DNA of 64,000 nucleotides from Takakia lepidozioides (taxonomy: Eukaryota; Streptophyta; Takakiopsida; Takakiales; Takakiaceae), in NCBI GenBank assembly GCA_030704615.1, contig CM060733.1:7626001-7690000 (forward strand), in the 5' to 3' direction. The position numbers and the translations under genes were made by a program. The notes under the pieces were generated by a model. It made no database searches. It was given only the letters and a program-made list of their open reading frames with translations, and was not told the origin of the DNA. This document shows positions 1-11,200 of this stretch, piece after piece; positions within the stretch are counted from its first letter, which is position 1, and every line of letters begins with the position of its first letter.

Positions 1-205
1 TAGTGTTCCTTTTTTCGTCGTTTCCAATTTTTAGAGAAGCAGGAAGATATGTGGCTTAGGGGTGCTTGTTTGTTCTATTTGCCACCCTAGGCTGAGTATG
101 GAGAATCTCACCTGAGAGTAATGCCCCATTATGTCCCCATGTATATGTCAGCGTTTGGTCCTATTGAAGTGGTAACTAATCATCAATCTACCACTCTGCT
201 GCCAG

Positions 206-508
206 AAAGAAGCAACTCCTGAACAACAACATGTGGAGCTGAAGGTGGAAAATGCCCAGCGTAGACTGGAACTCTGGAATCCTGCGGAGGTTACAATTGC
301 AGAGTTGCAGTCCTCAGTCCATGCAAACAAACCCTACACTGCAGCTCTGGAGTCAATTATCCGTGGTGACCCCCATCGTAATGCCCGTGCACGAGTTTCT
401 GGAAAGATTTGTGCAACTGTTCAGGAACAAGTGGACTGCCTAATTGATCAAGCCACCGACCCTAATTTGCTTGGTCGCATTTTTGCAGGGTGGCAACCTT
501 GGGTGTAA
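206..508 (+). CDS. PRKDC-like: DNA-PKcs-like kinase, C-terminal exon (FATC domain)
   Basis: This is the last coding exon of a PI3K-related protein kinase; the rest lies left of the window. A CAG acceptor ends at 205 and the frame stays open to TAA at 506-508, giving 100 residues. The last ~33 residues form a FATC domain (EQVDCLIDQATDPNLLGR, then GWQPWV at the end). From established knowledge, the ATDPN(I/L)LGR block and GWxPW ending are typical of DNA-PKcs rather than ATM, ATR or TOR. The preceding stretch (AQRRLELWNPAEVT, IIRGDPHRNARAR) also resembles the vertebrate DNA-PKcs segment between kinase and FATC. DNA-PKcs acts with Ku in non-homologous end joining. Bases 1-205 are intron. The kinase domain is not visible, so the subfamily call rests on the tail alone. 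Confidence 0.8.
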   Translation, partial: KEATPEQQHVELKVENAQRRLELWNPAEVTIAELQSSVHANKPYTAALESIIRGDPHRNARARVSGKICATVQEQVDCLIDQATDPNLLGRIFAGWQPWV

Positions 509-3498
509 CTCAAGACTGCTTGAGGTAATCGTCACTTTAGATGCAAAATGTGTTTCTCATTGTAGCAAAAGGCAACATAGTGTACCACGAGTATACATCT
601 TGGGAGTCGCTGAGGAGAACATAATTGAAAGAGTATGGCTTGTTCACCATAGATTTCTCCACACTCATTGGCTTCATGTTTTTATCAAACATGATACCTT
701 TTGTCCAAGGGAGGAGTGGAACTAAACTTCTGGTAATATGTAGATAAGAGACTGTTCCAGCCGACCCCTACATATTAAGATGGGCAACTTTTAGTAAAAG
801 TCTTTACTTTCCAATTTCCAGAGCTGGTATTTGACAGTTGCCCCACTTGCGAATATGCACCAATGACAATCCTCAGAGAAGCTCAACATAATGTTGTGGC
901 ATATACACCCCTGTGTGCAGTTTGGAAGGCAGACTGGGGATCATTGTGGTCATCAGGAAAGCCTCATTCCAGTAGTGGGACTAGTAAAAATGATTATAAT
1001 GCTCCAGGTTTCTGGAAGCAAGAATTTCGCCATTGCACCTATTGTGTGCACATATTGCCCTGTAAGTCATACCTAAGAAAACCCAGGGACAGGTTACAGT
1101 GACAGGTTCAGTGACAGTTTTAATTCAATGTACAGCTTTTTTGGAATAGTAGCCATTAATATGCATCTGAAATTAACATGCAGTGATAGAAAGCAGCAAG
1201 AAAGAAACACATGACTTGCCAACAAGACCTTTTGATGACTTCAATCTTAGTCAATCACTCAAATCAGTCACCCATGTCAATACAACCCAAGCGTTTGTAT
1301 TGTGATACCTTAACCTCTGTGGCAGACAACTTTTTCAGATGCCCTCAGCTTTGGAAATGGTAGTAAGATTTTACATGCAGCAATTGTGTAGCTGAAGTCC
1401 CCTCAGATAGGATCAGGTTGGTCTTACAGCAAGCATTTCTCGCTTTCTCCCCCACACTTGAACAGTCTCTATTCTGGATTTCGCGCATGGCACCATGATC
1501 ACCTCAACAGCTGCATTCATTCCTTCCATGTCGTCAACCGCATCCTTCCTGGAAAAGTAAGCGGAATTGGCAGTGCAATACTATAATTGGCTGGCTCAGC
1601 TCTAAGCCCACTGTCATAGGTCTTCCACTTCCAGGTTGAGAATGAGAAAGAAATCAGTGCAGCCACATCCTGGCTGCTCTGTGTGCAAACACTAAGATTT
1701 GCCTAGTGTTCAGACCATGCAACATGAAACCGAGTACCGTACTTGCCTATGCTATTCGTCAGGTTGTTTTTGAAGAAGAGGTCCGGCAGTCTTTTTGGAA
1801 TATCTGTAGTTCCGACAGTTATCACTATATTCAAGTGACCACTGAAGGTTGGAGACTACCCAGCTACCTTTCATCCTTTGAAACCCTAATATGATGACAT
1901 TGTGGAGTCCATGAAGGGCCTTTCGAAGTTACGTGGAGCTCTTGCAAATAGATTGCATTTTGTAGGAAGTTATTTTCGCACATATATATTTGTATTGATT
2001 TTTGTTCAATGAAATTTTGATCTTATTAGAAACAACATGAGAAGAGGCTTGCAAGTTTTTCGCGCACTTTGGTCCCATAGTTTCCAAACAATTAGGTCAA
2101 AATCTGAAAAATTCACAGAATTGGTTAGGCACTTTCATTTTGAATCAATTATTTCCTAAACAGTTGTCCAGGGACGGTAGTTTTAGCGGGAATAAGGTGC
2201 CATAGTGCCACATCAGCATGGCCAATTGTCATGGAACCTGCCCGGACTGCCCGAAAAAACTAAAAACAACTTCTTAGCATAAACATATTTTCATGCTTAA
2301 TGTAGTTCAAGACAGGGCCATCCAAACCCATCGGTCGCGAGCAACCGAATGAGTGCAATGACCACAGGGCTAGACGATATGTCTACAAGCGGGACGTTGA
2401 ATCTAGTCTAGAAGTAGTGCATCTACCTTCATGCGCAGCTCCCTTATGAGAACTGCAATGCGCGCAGGAGCTTCAAATTGTAACCAATCATCAACTGTAA
2501 CTACCTGTCTTTCATGCTTCATCTTAATTTCATCACCAAACAAAAGCAAAGCATAAGCCGGCACCATGGTACTCTCTCAGAAACACCTTCGAAGTTCTCA
2601 CTTTCTCTGTAAAAACAACCCAGGGACTTTGAAAATATCCTACAGAGAAATTCACGCTTGCTGGATGTAAAATACCCGCCCATCTTCCTTCATGAACAAT
2701 CGAAGCCCATGGGCACTCCACCTTTCACCAAGGACTTCCCACTGGAAGTGACTCCTGGAAGAAATCCAAGATCTACCAGAATTCTCAGGTACTCAGACCG
2801 GCTAACTTCAATAGCAGACAACGTCTCCCTTGACAAGAAGTTTTGGGCACAATACTCACTCTCGACATTCCAGCCATCTTTGCCTTCCGCTCACCCATCC
2901 ATTATACGCAGCTACTACGGCCATATTATGGTCCCTCTTGCTATTTCCTGCAAGCTTCATCCGGGCAGCAGCAGCTTCCTCACGTCTTTCCATTTAAATG
3001 AAATGAAATGGAAAAGAGAAAAAAGGGGAACAACCGCTTAGAGAGGCTGCAATAGTGAGCATAGGGTCAAGGCAATTCAGCATGCAAGCGAAGATCAAGA
3101 GGTTGCCTACCTGTGCATCAACTGGCATCCGTGCCGTGTGGGGTTGGGAGGGATATCCCCACGGAACCTGAATGATCTTTTTCCGTCGTCCGTTGCAAAG
3201 TTCGCAAATTTTGCACGGGATCGCAGCACAATGGCTGTATCGCAGTGAAAGGACTGTCAGTAGAAGTCACACTAGTTTCAAGATCAGGGGTCAGAGCTTT
3301 TTCCAATTTGTCGGCGGTAGCTGCTGTGGTGGAGGCTGAGTAGGAGAAGGTCCCAAGGCCGTGCGCGAGTTCTCAAATATTAGAGATCATCTCAGCTTTT
3401 GTGAACTGGTAAATCTGCTGCATCTGGGTAGTTTTTCAAGGAGGGCAAAATGGGGAGGGGATCAAACCTTGCTTTGAATCCTGCATCACTTTCTCTAG
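509..3498. other. Intergenic or intronic stretch, no supported gene
   Basis: Several short open frames occur (863-1102 and 2658-3041 on the plus strand among them). None shows a recognisable motif or a coherent exon series. The right part may contain introns and undetected upstream exons of the GT61 gene whose last exon starts at 3499. Confidence 0.5.
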
Positions 3499-3768
3499 AT
3501 CTATCGTCAAACTAATACGAACTGCATTGATGGAATGCAGGTGGGCTTAATGAGCAGCACTGATGTGCTGATAACTGCACACGGAGCGCAATTGACCAAC
3601 ATGATGTTCATGTCACCTGGAGGGGGCGTTATGGAAGTGTATCCCAAAGGCTGGGAAGAGTTTGCTGGCGTGGGGCAATTGCTTCTCAGACAACAACAGA
3701 TAGATCACAATGCACTATTATATTTATTGCACAATTTCAAACTCAAGTGGGAATCCACAGGGGCCTAG
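3499..3768 (+). CDS. GT61-family glycosyltransferase, terminal exon
   Basis: An open frame follows a TTCTCTAG acceptor at 3498 and ends at TAG 3766-3768. It contains QVGLMSSTDVLITAHGAQLT, then NMMFM and VMEVYPKGWEEF. This matches the C-terminal conserved block of family 61 glycosyltransferases (DUF563: D-x-L-x-x-x-H-G-A-x-L-T-N followed by a hydrophobic, PxG, E-x-x-P segment). These are Golgi type II membrane enzymes that transfer xylose, arabinose or GlcNAc to glycans. Only this 89-residue piece is recognisable. I found no upstream exons with confidence in 0.5-3.5 kb, so the gene may have long introns or be a fragment. Its stop abuts the 3' end of the convergent GDSL pseudogene. Confidence 0.6.
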   Translation: MYRQTNTNCIDGMQVGLMSSTDVLITAHGAQLTNMMFMSPGGGVMEVYPKGWEEFAGVGQLLLRQQQIDHNALLYLLHNFKLKWESTGA

Positions 3769-4967
3769 GACCAAAAGTGATCCATCCTCAATTCATGAGC
3801 AATCACATTCCTTTGGCAAAATATTACCCGTTCAACTTGCATTCTGTCATGAAATTGGTGGGCGGCTCTAAATATTCTCCTGTCAAAAACGATTTTGCTA
3901 TAACCTGGTAAAAGGCCTTTGTAAAGTGTACTCCATCCCATATAATATATGTTGGGATCCCTATATTTGTATACATCTAGACTTACAACTTTCTCTCCCA
4001 CTGTTGCGTTAATGTTTCCGCACATAGCATCCAAATTGAAATTGTATGGATGTCCATACCCAGAGGCCGCTTGGAATATATTCTCTTTCGGAAATCCATA
4101 CTTGTCTGGATTCTTCACAATGTCCACATTGATGTCATAATATCGACCGAAATGAATAAAAATTCCTGGAAGCCGTTGTTGTAGATCTTTGAATCATCCT
4201 TTTCAAGCCCTGGTTGTAGGCTAAAACAACCTCATTAAAGGGAATCAAACACCCATGCTCATCTCTTGAAACCTCTGGAGTGCCCCAATTTGAGCGGAAA
4301 ATAGTGGAGCAACCTTCGGCAAGATTGTTGTAAATGAAAAAATGTCTAGCCCCTGCGTTATATAAATTCTCTGTAGCAGCTGAAACTGCAGCCACCGATT
4401 GAGACATAGTATGTTTCATGACCTCTGTAGGTCCCATGTGTCGGAGATATTGATATGAGAAATCATTGCCCCCAGTGTGTATAATATACAATCCATTTTC
4501 GTAATTTTCTGAAGTGGGTATGGCTTCTCTTGCCAATTTTGATTTTGCATTGGTTTCGAAACCCAAAAATTGTTCAACTTGAAGCTCGAGATGATATGGA
4601 ACCAAGTAGTCATCGTTTCGTGCAGTAGCTCCAGCATAAGCAAAATTAATCCCATGTCGAAAATTGAAGTTGGTAGGGTTTGTTAAATATGCTTGAATTG
4701 GGGTGAGGAAGGGCAGTCCAAAGGCATGAGCGACAAAATCAATCACAATACGCCCATTCGAAAAGCGGCCTGCTGGAGTCCAAAAAAAGTTTCTCTGTAA
4801 GGTCTGCTCAAGTGTACTTGTCAGTTTGATGGAAATGCTAGTTGATCGTTTCTAGTGTCGTAAAGCGAGTCTCCGAACATGAACATAGCACCCGATGGAC
4901 AAACTAATTTGACCGGATTGAAAGTTGAAGCTATTATTACCAAAAGCAACAGCACACCTTGTATCAT
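3765..4967 (-). pseudogene. GDSL esterase/lipase, disrupted
   Basis: GDSL lipases are secreted serine esterases. Read leftward, translation can start at 4967 with a hydrophobic signal-like segment (MIQGVLLLLVIIASTF). Block I follows with the nucleophile motif FGDSLYDTRN near 4865-4890, then AGRFSNGRIVIDF, then block III GGNDF. The later part continues FHFGRYYDINVDIVKNP-like and CGN near 4020. The frame is broken three times: an in-frame TGA at 4821-4823, a one-base shift at or beside an A7 run at 4782-4788, and a second shift near 4190-4200. The C-terminal D-x-x-H block is not recognisable; the region that should hold it reads DPNIYYMGWSTLY. The homopolymer shift could be a sequence error, but the stop and the missing block suggest a real pseudogene. 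Exact 3' end is uncertain. Confidence 0.75.
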
Positions 4968-5452
4968 ACATGCCGTTGCCACCAATATAAGACTACGCAC
5001 CCCAAAGTTGATGAGATCATCTAGATACTAAAACTCTTGAGCAGCAAACTACCCCAAAGTGAGCAAGATGAGATAGAGACCACTACCAAAACTAATGAGC
5101 AACTGCAAGTGCAGAAGTGAGCAAGTGCTTTTGGCTTCTCTTTTGAACTACAATTTAGCTTTTCTAAAAAGTATGACACAACTTAGTTGAAAAAGTTATC
5201 ATTTCTATTTTTTATCTTATTTTTTTAAAGTTAAAAGGGGACAGTGCCAAGTGGCCCTTAATTAACTAAATGAATATAAAAAGAAGTGTACAAGGAAAAA
5301 ATAACATTGAAGAAGGCCATGAAGGCTGATGGAGGGGACACTTCCCACCATCACAAAACACAGCTCCAAAGGGGATAGTAAGAGAAAGCTGCAAGGTCTA
5401 ACTAAAGACTACATCGTTTCCTCTTATGAGGCTCAAAAGACAATTGGGCCCT

Positions 5453-5935
5453 AGATTTTCTTTTCTAAAAGAACGCCTATGCCTCCAATTGACATCAGTT
5501 TCCTCTCCATCAGTTGGGGAGAGTCTGGCGTTGTTAGAGCTACCAGCACGAAGGTAGGGCTCCGAGGTTTTGGTGCAGAGGAGATTTCAAACGGCCCCAT
5601 GAGTGCTGAGGAGAGCAGTGTAAGAGATGCACCAGCCCATCGGCAGCGATGAGACAAAGGAAGGGTGAAAAGGGACAGCCTTGTTGAATAGATCTACATT
5701 ACTGCTCACTTTGCTGGAAGTAGAGTGAAATAGACTTCATATATAATTAAGAATTTTTTCCGTGAATCCAAGTTTTTGAAAGCGCCCAGAAGATAGTCCC
5801 ATTATCAAAAGCTTTTTGAAAATCCAACATAAGCAAAGCCAGGGGTTGATTAGACTCAAAAGCATGATGAAGGGCTTCATTTGCAAGCAAGACATTGTCC
5901 ACGATCTTCTTCTCCTTTATATACCCTCTTAGGGC
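5453..5935 (-). mobile_element. Non-LTR retrotransposon (LINE) reverse-transcriptase relic
   Basis: The reverse strand reads DNVLLANEALHHAF, then LALLMLDFQKAFD, the classic LINE reverse-transcriptase motif block. Further on, in another frame, comes QQGCPFSPFLCLIAADGL, the next conserved RT block. At least one frameshift and a stop separate the two blocks, so it is dead. No endonuclease or gag portion was seen. The sequence AAGGAAAAAATAACATTGAAGAAG near 5295 lies downstream of the RT on this strand. It resembles segments near 21355 and 24022, probably shared 3' retroposon sequence. Confidence 0.75.
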
Positions 5936-6748
5936 GGCAGCCCGACAGACCCCCCCCCCACCTTTCTAGAAGCTGCCCCCACACCCTCACCCCTAGAAAC
6001 CACCACTTGACACCCTGTACTATACTTACCACAATTTGACGCCTGAATCATCCCCCATTTAGTAGTTGTCACCTTTTTTCTTGGACCCCTTACTAATTTC
6101 TTGAAGTCCTTGTGTAGCTTACTACATATCCCCCAATTTTTATGCCTAGACCATCCTCTAATGGACAGCCTAGCTTGTAAAGCCCCATATTTGCTTAGCC
6201 TAGAAATGGCCCGTTTCATCCAAAACGGCGATACACATCCGTAGTATATTGTTTTGGCGTATAAAGCCGTTAAACCGTTACAATGATATCTAGGTTAGGG
6301 TTAGTTTGGCTGGTGGCTCGATCCTGGCCCTTCATCAGATCTAGGGCTACAAGGTGGCGCCGTGGGCTTTGGCTTGTGACCCCTCTTGTGACCCCTCGCC
6401 ACGCGGCGGGCCACTAAAGCTAGGGTTTTTGTATAAAGACGGTGCCCTGACACAAGGTCAGGCGGTGTACTCGGGTGTTAGTGTACATATGATTTTGGTG
6501 TACAAGCTTTGGATGAGAGCTGCTTTGTGTCAGATCCGTGTGTTTGATCCTCATCTCGCGCGTTGCCTGCTCTTTCCGCTCGCCCCTTTGTTGTGAAACC
6601 TTGCTTCTAGAGAGGAAAGGAGTATATGCTTCAGGCTTGTTTTAAGGCTTCACATGCCCACACATACTGGGGCCCTTATTTGTAATAATTAGTAGATTAC
6701 ACATACAATGCATGCACAGTGTGGGGGACAATTGTTGGTTCTGTCCCG

Positions 6749-6891
6749 CAAGGGTCGGAGGCATTGTGGAGACTTCTTGCCTAGGCGGGGAGAACGGAGA
6801 GCTAGGCTCATCCATTAAGCCTAGAGAGAGAGAGCCTAGTCTTTAAGAGGTTGATGGACCCGCAAGGGATAGAGGCATTGTGGAGACATCT
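6749..6891. repeat. Diverged direct repeat, ~110-bp period
   Basis: The segment CCCGCAAGGGTCGGAGGCAT at 6749 recurs as CCCGCAAGGGATAGAGGCAT at 6860, each followed by TGTGGAGAC. It is preceded by TGTGGGGGACAATTGTTGG, which looks like a plant LTR terminus. This is probably a retroelement remnant. The rest of 5936-8269 shows no supported gene. Confidence 0.4.
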
Positions 6892-8269
6892 TTAGGGAGA
6901 GAACTATGCTAGTCTATGGAGGATTGATGGGAATGATTCATGAAGCCCTAGAAAAAGTACAAAACAACAACCACAAAATCATCAAAGGACAGAGCCTTTG
7001 TGGCGGAGCCGCTTGTTGTACATGATGTTGTTTGGATTTTCCTGCTGTCTGTACACTGTCGACAGTATTTGCATCGTAATGATGTGTTGCTCAAAGTTAA
7101 CTGTTTTCCCTTAGATCCAGCACACCACCTCATCCCAGGATAGCATCATCTGATGATAATAAACCCTTAATTGTGTATCCTGATAGGTGCTCATCCATCT
7201 ATAAAATTGAGAGGGATTTAATTCATCCTACATGGCCGGATCATGGCCATTTTTCTTATTCGAAGTACAAAGAGCACATCCACTCCTGCACACTAGATCA
7301 TGGATGTGGTAGTAACTAGAGAATTTGGATAGACAGACCCATCTGGAGATTGGCCTTTTAGACTCTGCAGAGACTCATGCTGAGTGATCGTAGTTTCCTA
7401 CATGCAGCACTATTACTCCATTCGATAAGGTTAAAATCATGCAATTTCTGTGTGAGGGAGTTCGCATTGTCGACTTCTGACTGCAATTGGATATCAGAAG
7501 ATTCTATTAAACAGCTAGTGACGTAAATTTAGTTTCAGATGGCTATTTCAGCTACTTTCATGATACACACAAAGACCAGAAAACCACCCCTCAAGGGACA
7601 GACATGGACTACCTACTCTCAATAACACAGAAGGTCATCAACAGGATAAGAAGCACTGACCAATAGACCAGAAAAGTTAAGAGGGAAAAGGATGGATGCC
7701 AAGATGTTATCGCATTACAATACACGTAGCACACTGTTTGCTGTAGCATTCTGGCTACAGGCCCTGTTATCACATTACAGTGTGCCTCGTACACGTCACA
7801 TCGACACATGAATATTGCAGAGAATGGCGTCAATGCCAGCCATTCCATCACTCCACACAAACATCGTCACTTAGCGCATGCCTCAATACAATAAGACAGT
7901 TACAGGACCAAACCTGTCACTTCAAATTGAACTGCTTCAGAGCAACATGCAGCCCCACAGAAAAAAAGTATTCAAGTCACCGTGACATACAAGCTCTGTA
8001 TTTTCAAGCATAGTGGCATTTTCTAGCATTGGTAGTGGCACAAGGCTACCGAAACATCCTGTTAGCATCAAGAGCACAGTTTACGAAAAAAGCGAATAGC
8101 CATGCTTAAATCATTTTAATATAACTGCTGCGAGATATTTGATAACATTAAACATAGCAAGACAGAAAGAACCAAACATTTCACCTCATATTCAGCTGCT
8201 TGAAAATGACACAGAAGCCCCACAGAAAAAGCAGTATGGTAGTGACCATGGCATAAGACCTTGGTATTT

Positions 8270-11200
8270 TCAAGCACCATAGCGCTTCAAGACCTTGCTA
8301 AGTGATGGCATCACGTTATATGCCATGAATGACCTCCTCAACTCTATGATAGATCCAACCTGCAATCCACATCCTCAAATTCGTCATGACAGACCAGCCT
8401 GTTCCCAGCCTTAGCTGTGTGAGCCTTCTCCCTGGTCACAGTACCCACCTCTCACCCAATGCAAGCACAACTAGAGACAATCTGGTCCAATCCAACAAAG
8501 AGCTGATAAAAGCTTCTCAAAGTACCTGATGCGTATGTGTGGCAAAAAGCCTAACCTCAAGGGGGTCTAATTTGATCAAATACACCCTTCAAATGTGACA
8601 GGTAAAAATGAGATCTTCCAGGCCCATCATGATTCAGTTAAGTTTCAGATGCAGCCTCAGTGGCTGGAAGATGAACTGAAGGAGCGATATCTGCTATGTG
8701 TATTCCTGCTTATAAATAGAGATCAAAAGCAGACATTCATTAACTTTCCCCCAAGGTTTCTAACCATTCCTACAATCTTAAGAGAAGTTGTGGATGAAAC
8801 GCACGATTATTAACATGGATGTAAAACCGATGCTGCCACCCTGATGGATAGCCCGAAATCTGTAGTCCACTACTGTGGACACTGTAGCAAGCAGTGCCAG
8901 TAATAAACCCCCTGCATCCCAGACCCCATACATAAGTAAGAAGATCGGCAACTAAACCTTAAAGCTGACTTTCACTCAGTTAAATACAGAAACTACCAGT
9001 ATTGAAGAGAAAGAGAAAGAGAGGAGAGAATATCTTTTACATATGCCTGCCACAGCATCGTCATGCATCTACTGGGCGAAGGAAGAAAACAAGAAGAGCA
9101 AGAGCTGACCCCAGAAACGAGTTGAGGCCTGGATTTTTCCCAAGTACTCAACAGTTCTACGCCCGGGCTTGACATCGGGTATGCGTGCTCCGATTTTCAT
9201 CATATAATCTGCTACCTCCTTTGGCGTATCCACCTGTTCAAAACACTTGGATAAATCACTTAGGCAGTTGTTACTTTCACAATACCCCAAAAGATTGGCC
9301 AGATTGTATATATGGCCAAAGCAGCAATGGACTTCCCAGGGTATTGCTAGCATTACCCACCCCAGAAATTGGAGGTTATCTCATCCAAATGGGCTACAGA
9401 GAGTGTTAACAATCTTTCCAAAAATTGGTATAAGTTTGAACATATAATACTTCATGACACATCCTAATAGACTTCACTGTTGGTACGGGGTCATGTCTGG
9501 GTTCAAAAAATGGCGATTTCCAAGATTTCAAAGTATCAATTGTGGTGCCAGTGGGCAATTTTCTTCATGATATTTGTGGAATCTCCATGTAAAGAACAGC
9601 AGAAAATTGCTGCTTAGGCAACAAACGGAAAATATTGCAAAACTGGTGATGGTAAGCATTTGAGATGTAGTCAAGCTAGCAACCAAACTTCAACATTTCT
9701 CGCTTATCCACAAACTAGAGTAAAATTGATCCTAGCACTTGAAGGACATTGCAATCCCTGGGAGTCCCAGCAACCACTGCTCACGACTTCTTTGGAGCTG
9801 GATCTGCTGTTTACAACACAGAAATAGAACCAAATAGCGTGGGTGCACCTAGAAATACAGAGAAAAGCAAGGGGTAGCTTACAATGTCCAAGACATTGAA
9901 CATGAATATGAAGATAGCATTGAGAGCATAGTAGAGCCAGGGTTTTGCGCCTGGGGCAGGTGGCCAGGCAGGGTTCAGCATGTCTCGTAGCCGATGCCAG
10001 AACCCACCACTACTCGTGAAGCTGTGCAATACACAAACATCAGTGATTATGTTGGAATGAGTAAAACTGTGTTGCAGCAGTCCCAACTGCGATTAGGTTG
10101 AGACGCCAAACATTGTCAGACTGCCTGTCCCTGACCAATAGAAATACGTCTGCATGCTGTGGAATGTTTCTGCATTACCTCTTCAATGACATTTTCATTC
10201 AGTGCCAACTTGTCCCTTGGCCTGAATCTCGTCATATCAGAGGCAACTTCACTTATGATAAGAAAAATACTGAGCATTGTGAATCCAATGTTGTCTTTGG
10301 TACAGTCCGCAGTTTTTCGTATTTGTTGCAAATTTTCAGATGTGCCCATCGTTGGAAGATAAACTCCATAGATTAATGGCTAGATACTAAGATTTCAGTT
10401 GTTCATGACTGAATTATCAAAAACACGTATTAAAGGTGATAGTGGAGAGCAAATTACTTGGCCAAAAGTGAAGGTAAAGCCATGAGATATGTGGTTGTAA
10501 GGACCGGTTGCATTCCTGTTGGATTTATATTGAACGGGATGTATGGGTCAACTTCTGGCAATGAGACACCCACCCTGCCACATAATAGCATGAATGACAC
10601 TAATCAGTCACTAACTAATCTTACTACAATTGCACATGAAGAAACCAAAATTTATGAAACATAACTTGTGGGACATCAGATCCATGCCATTTACTCAAAT
10701 GCACAGTCCTGCACAAAAATCCTAAACACAATTAAGACGGGGTCATCATATTTTATTCCAAACAACCTACACAGAGACAGAAGCCATTATATTCATGAAT
10801 GTTTTTTTGCCAATAAAGAAAATTCTCTCTCCCATGATCCATAGATCATGGGCTGTCATGCATACAACGTGAGTCAGATTATCCTCATGACTGTCATCTG
10901 TAGAACAATGGCTAAAGACATACCATACATGCAATCGACCCTGACAGGATACTAACCCTTCCAGTGGTATAAACCAGCCTAGCATTGCTGTAGCACTGTG
11001 GAGCCTTGACATAATACTGTGAAGCATGATCTTGATACCCAGCACTGCTTTGTGGCTGCAGGAGATACTGAAAGGGGAGTAGAAAATAGTTACCCAGTGG
11101 TAGGTGCAAGCTCAAAATTGTAGTAGAGCATTTTGATTTTGCGACGCCCCTCGGTCACCAGCACGGCCCACATTGTGATAAGAAGAAAAGCGCCCAGAAA

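Noticed and set aside
863-1102. 79-codon plus-strand frame after the DNA-PKcs exon
   Set aside because: It has Cys/His residues but no recognisable finger, no splice partners and no family resemblance.
10767-11045. 92-codon minus-strand frame inside SCY2
   Set aside because: The exon ending at 11094 joins exactly in phase to the exon starting at 10574, giving the expected conserved sequence, so this frame is intronic.
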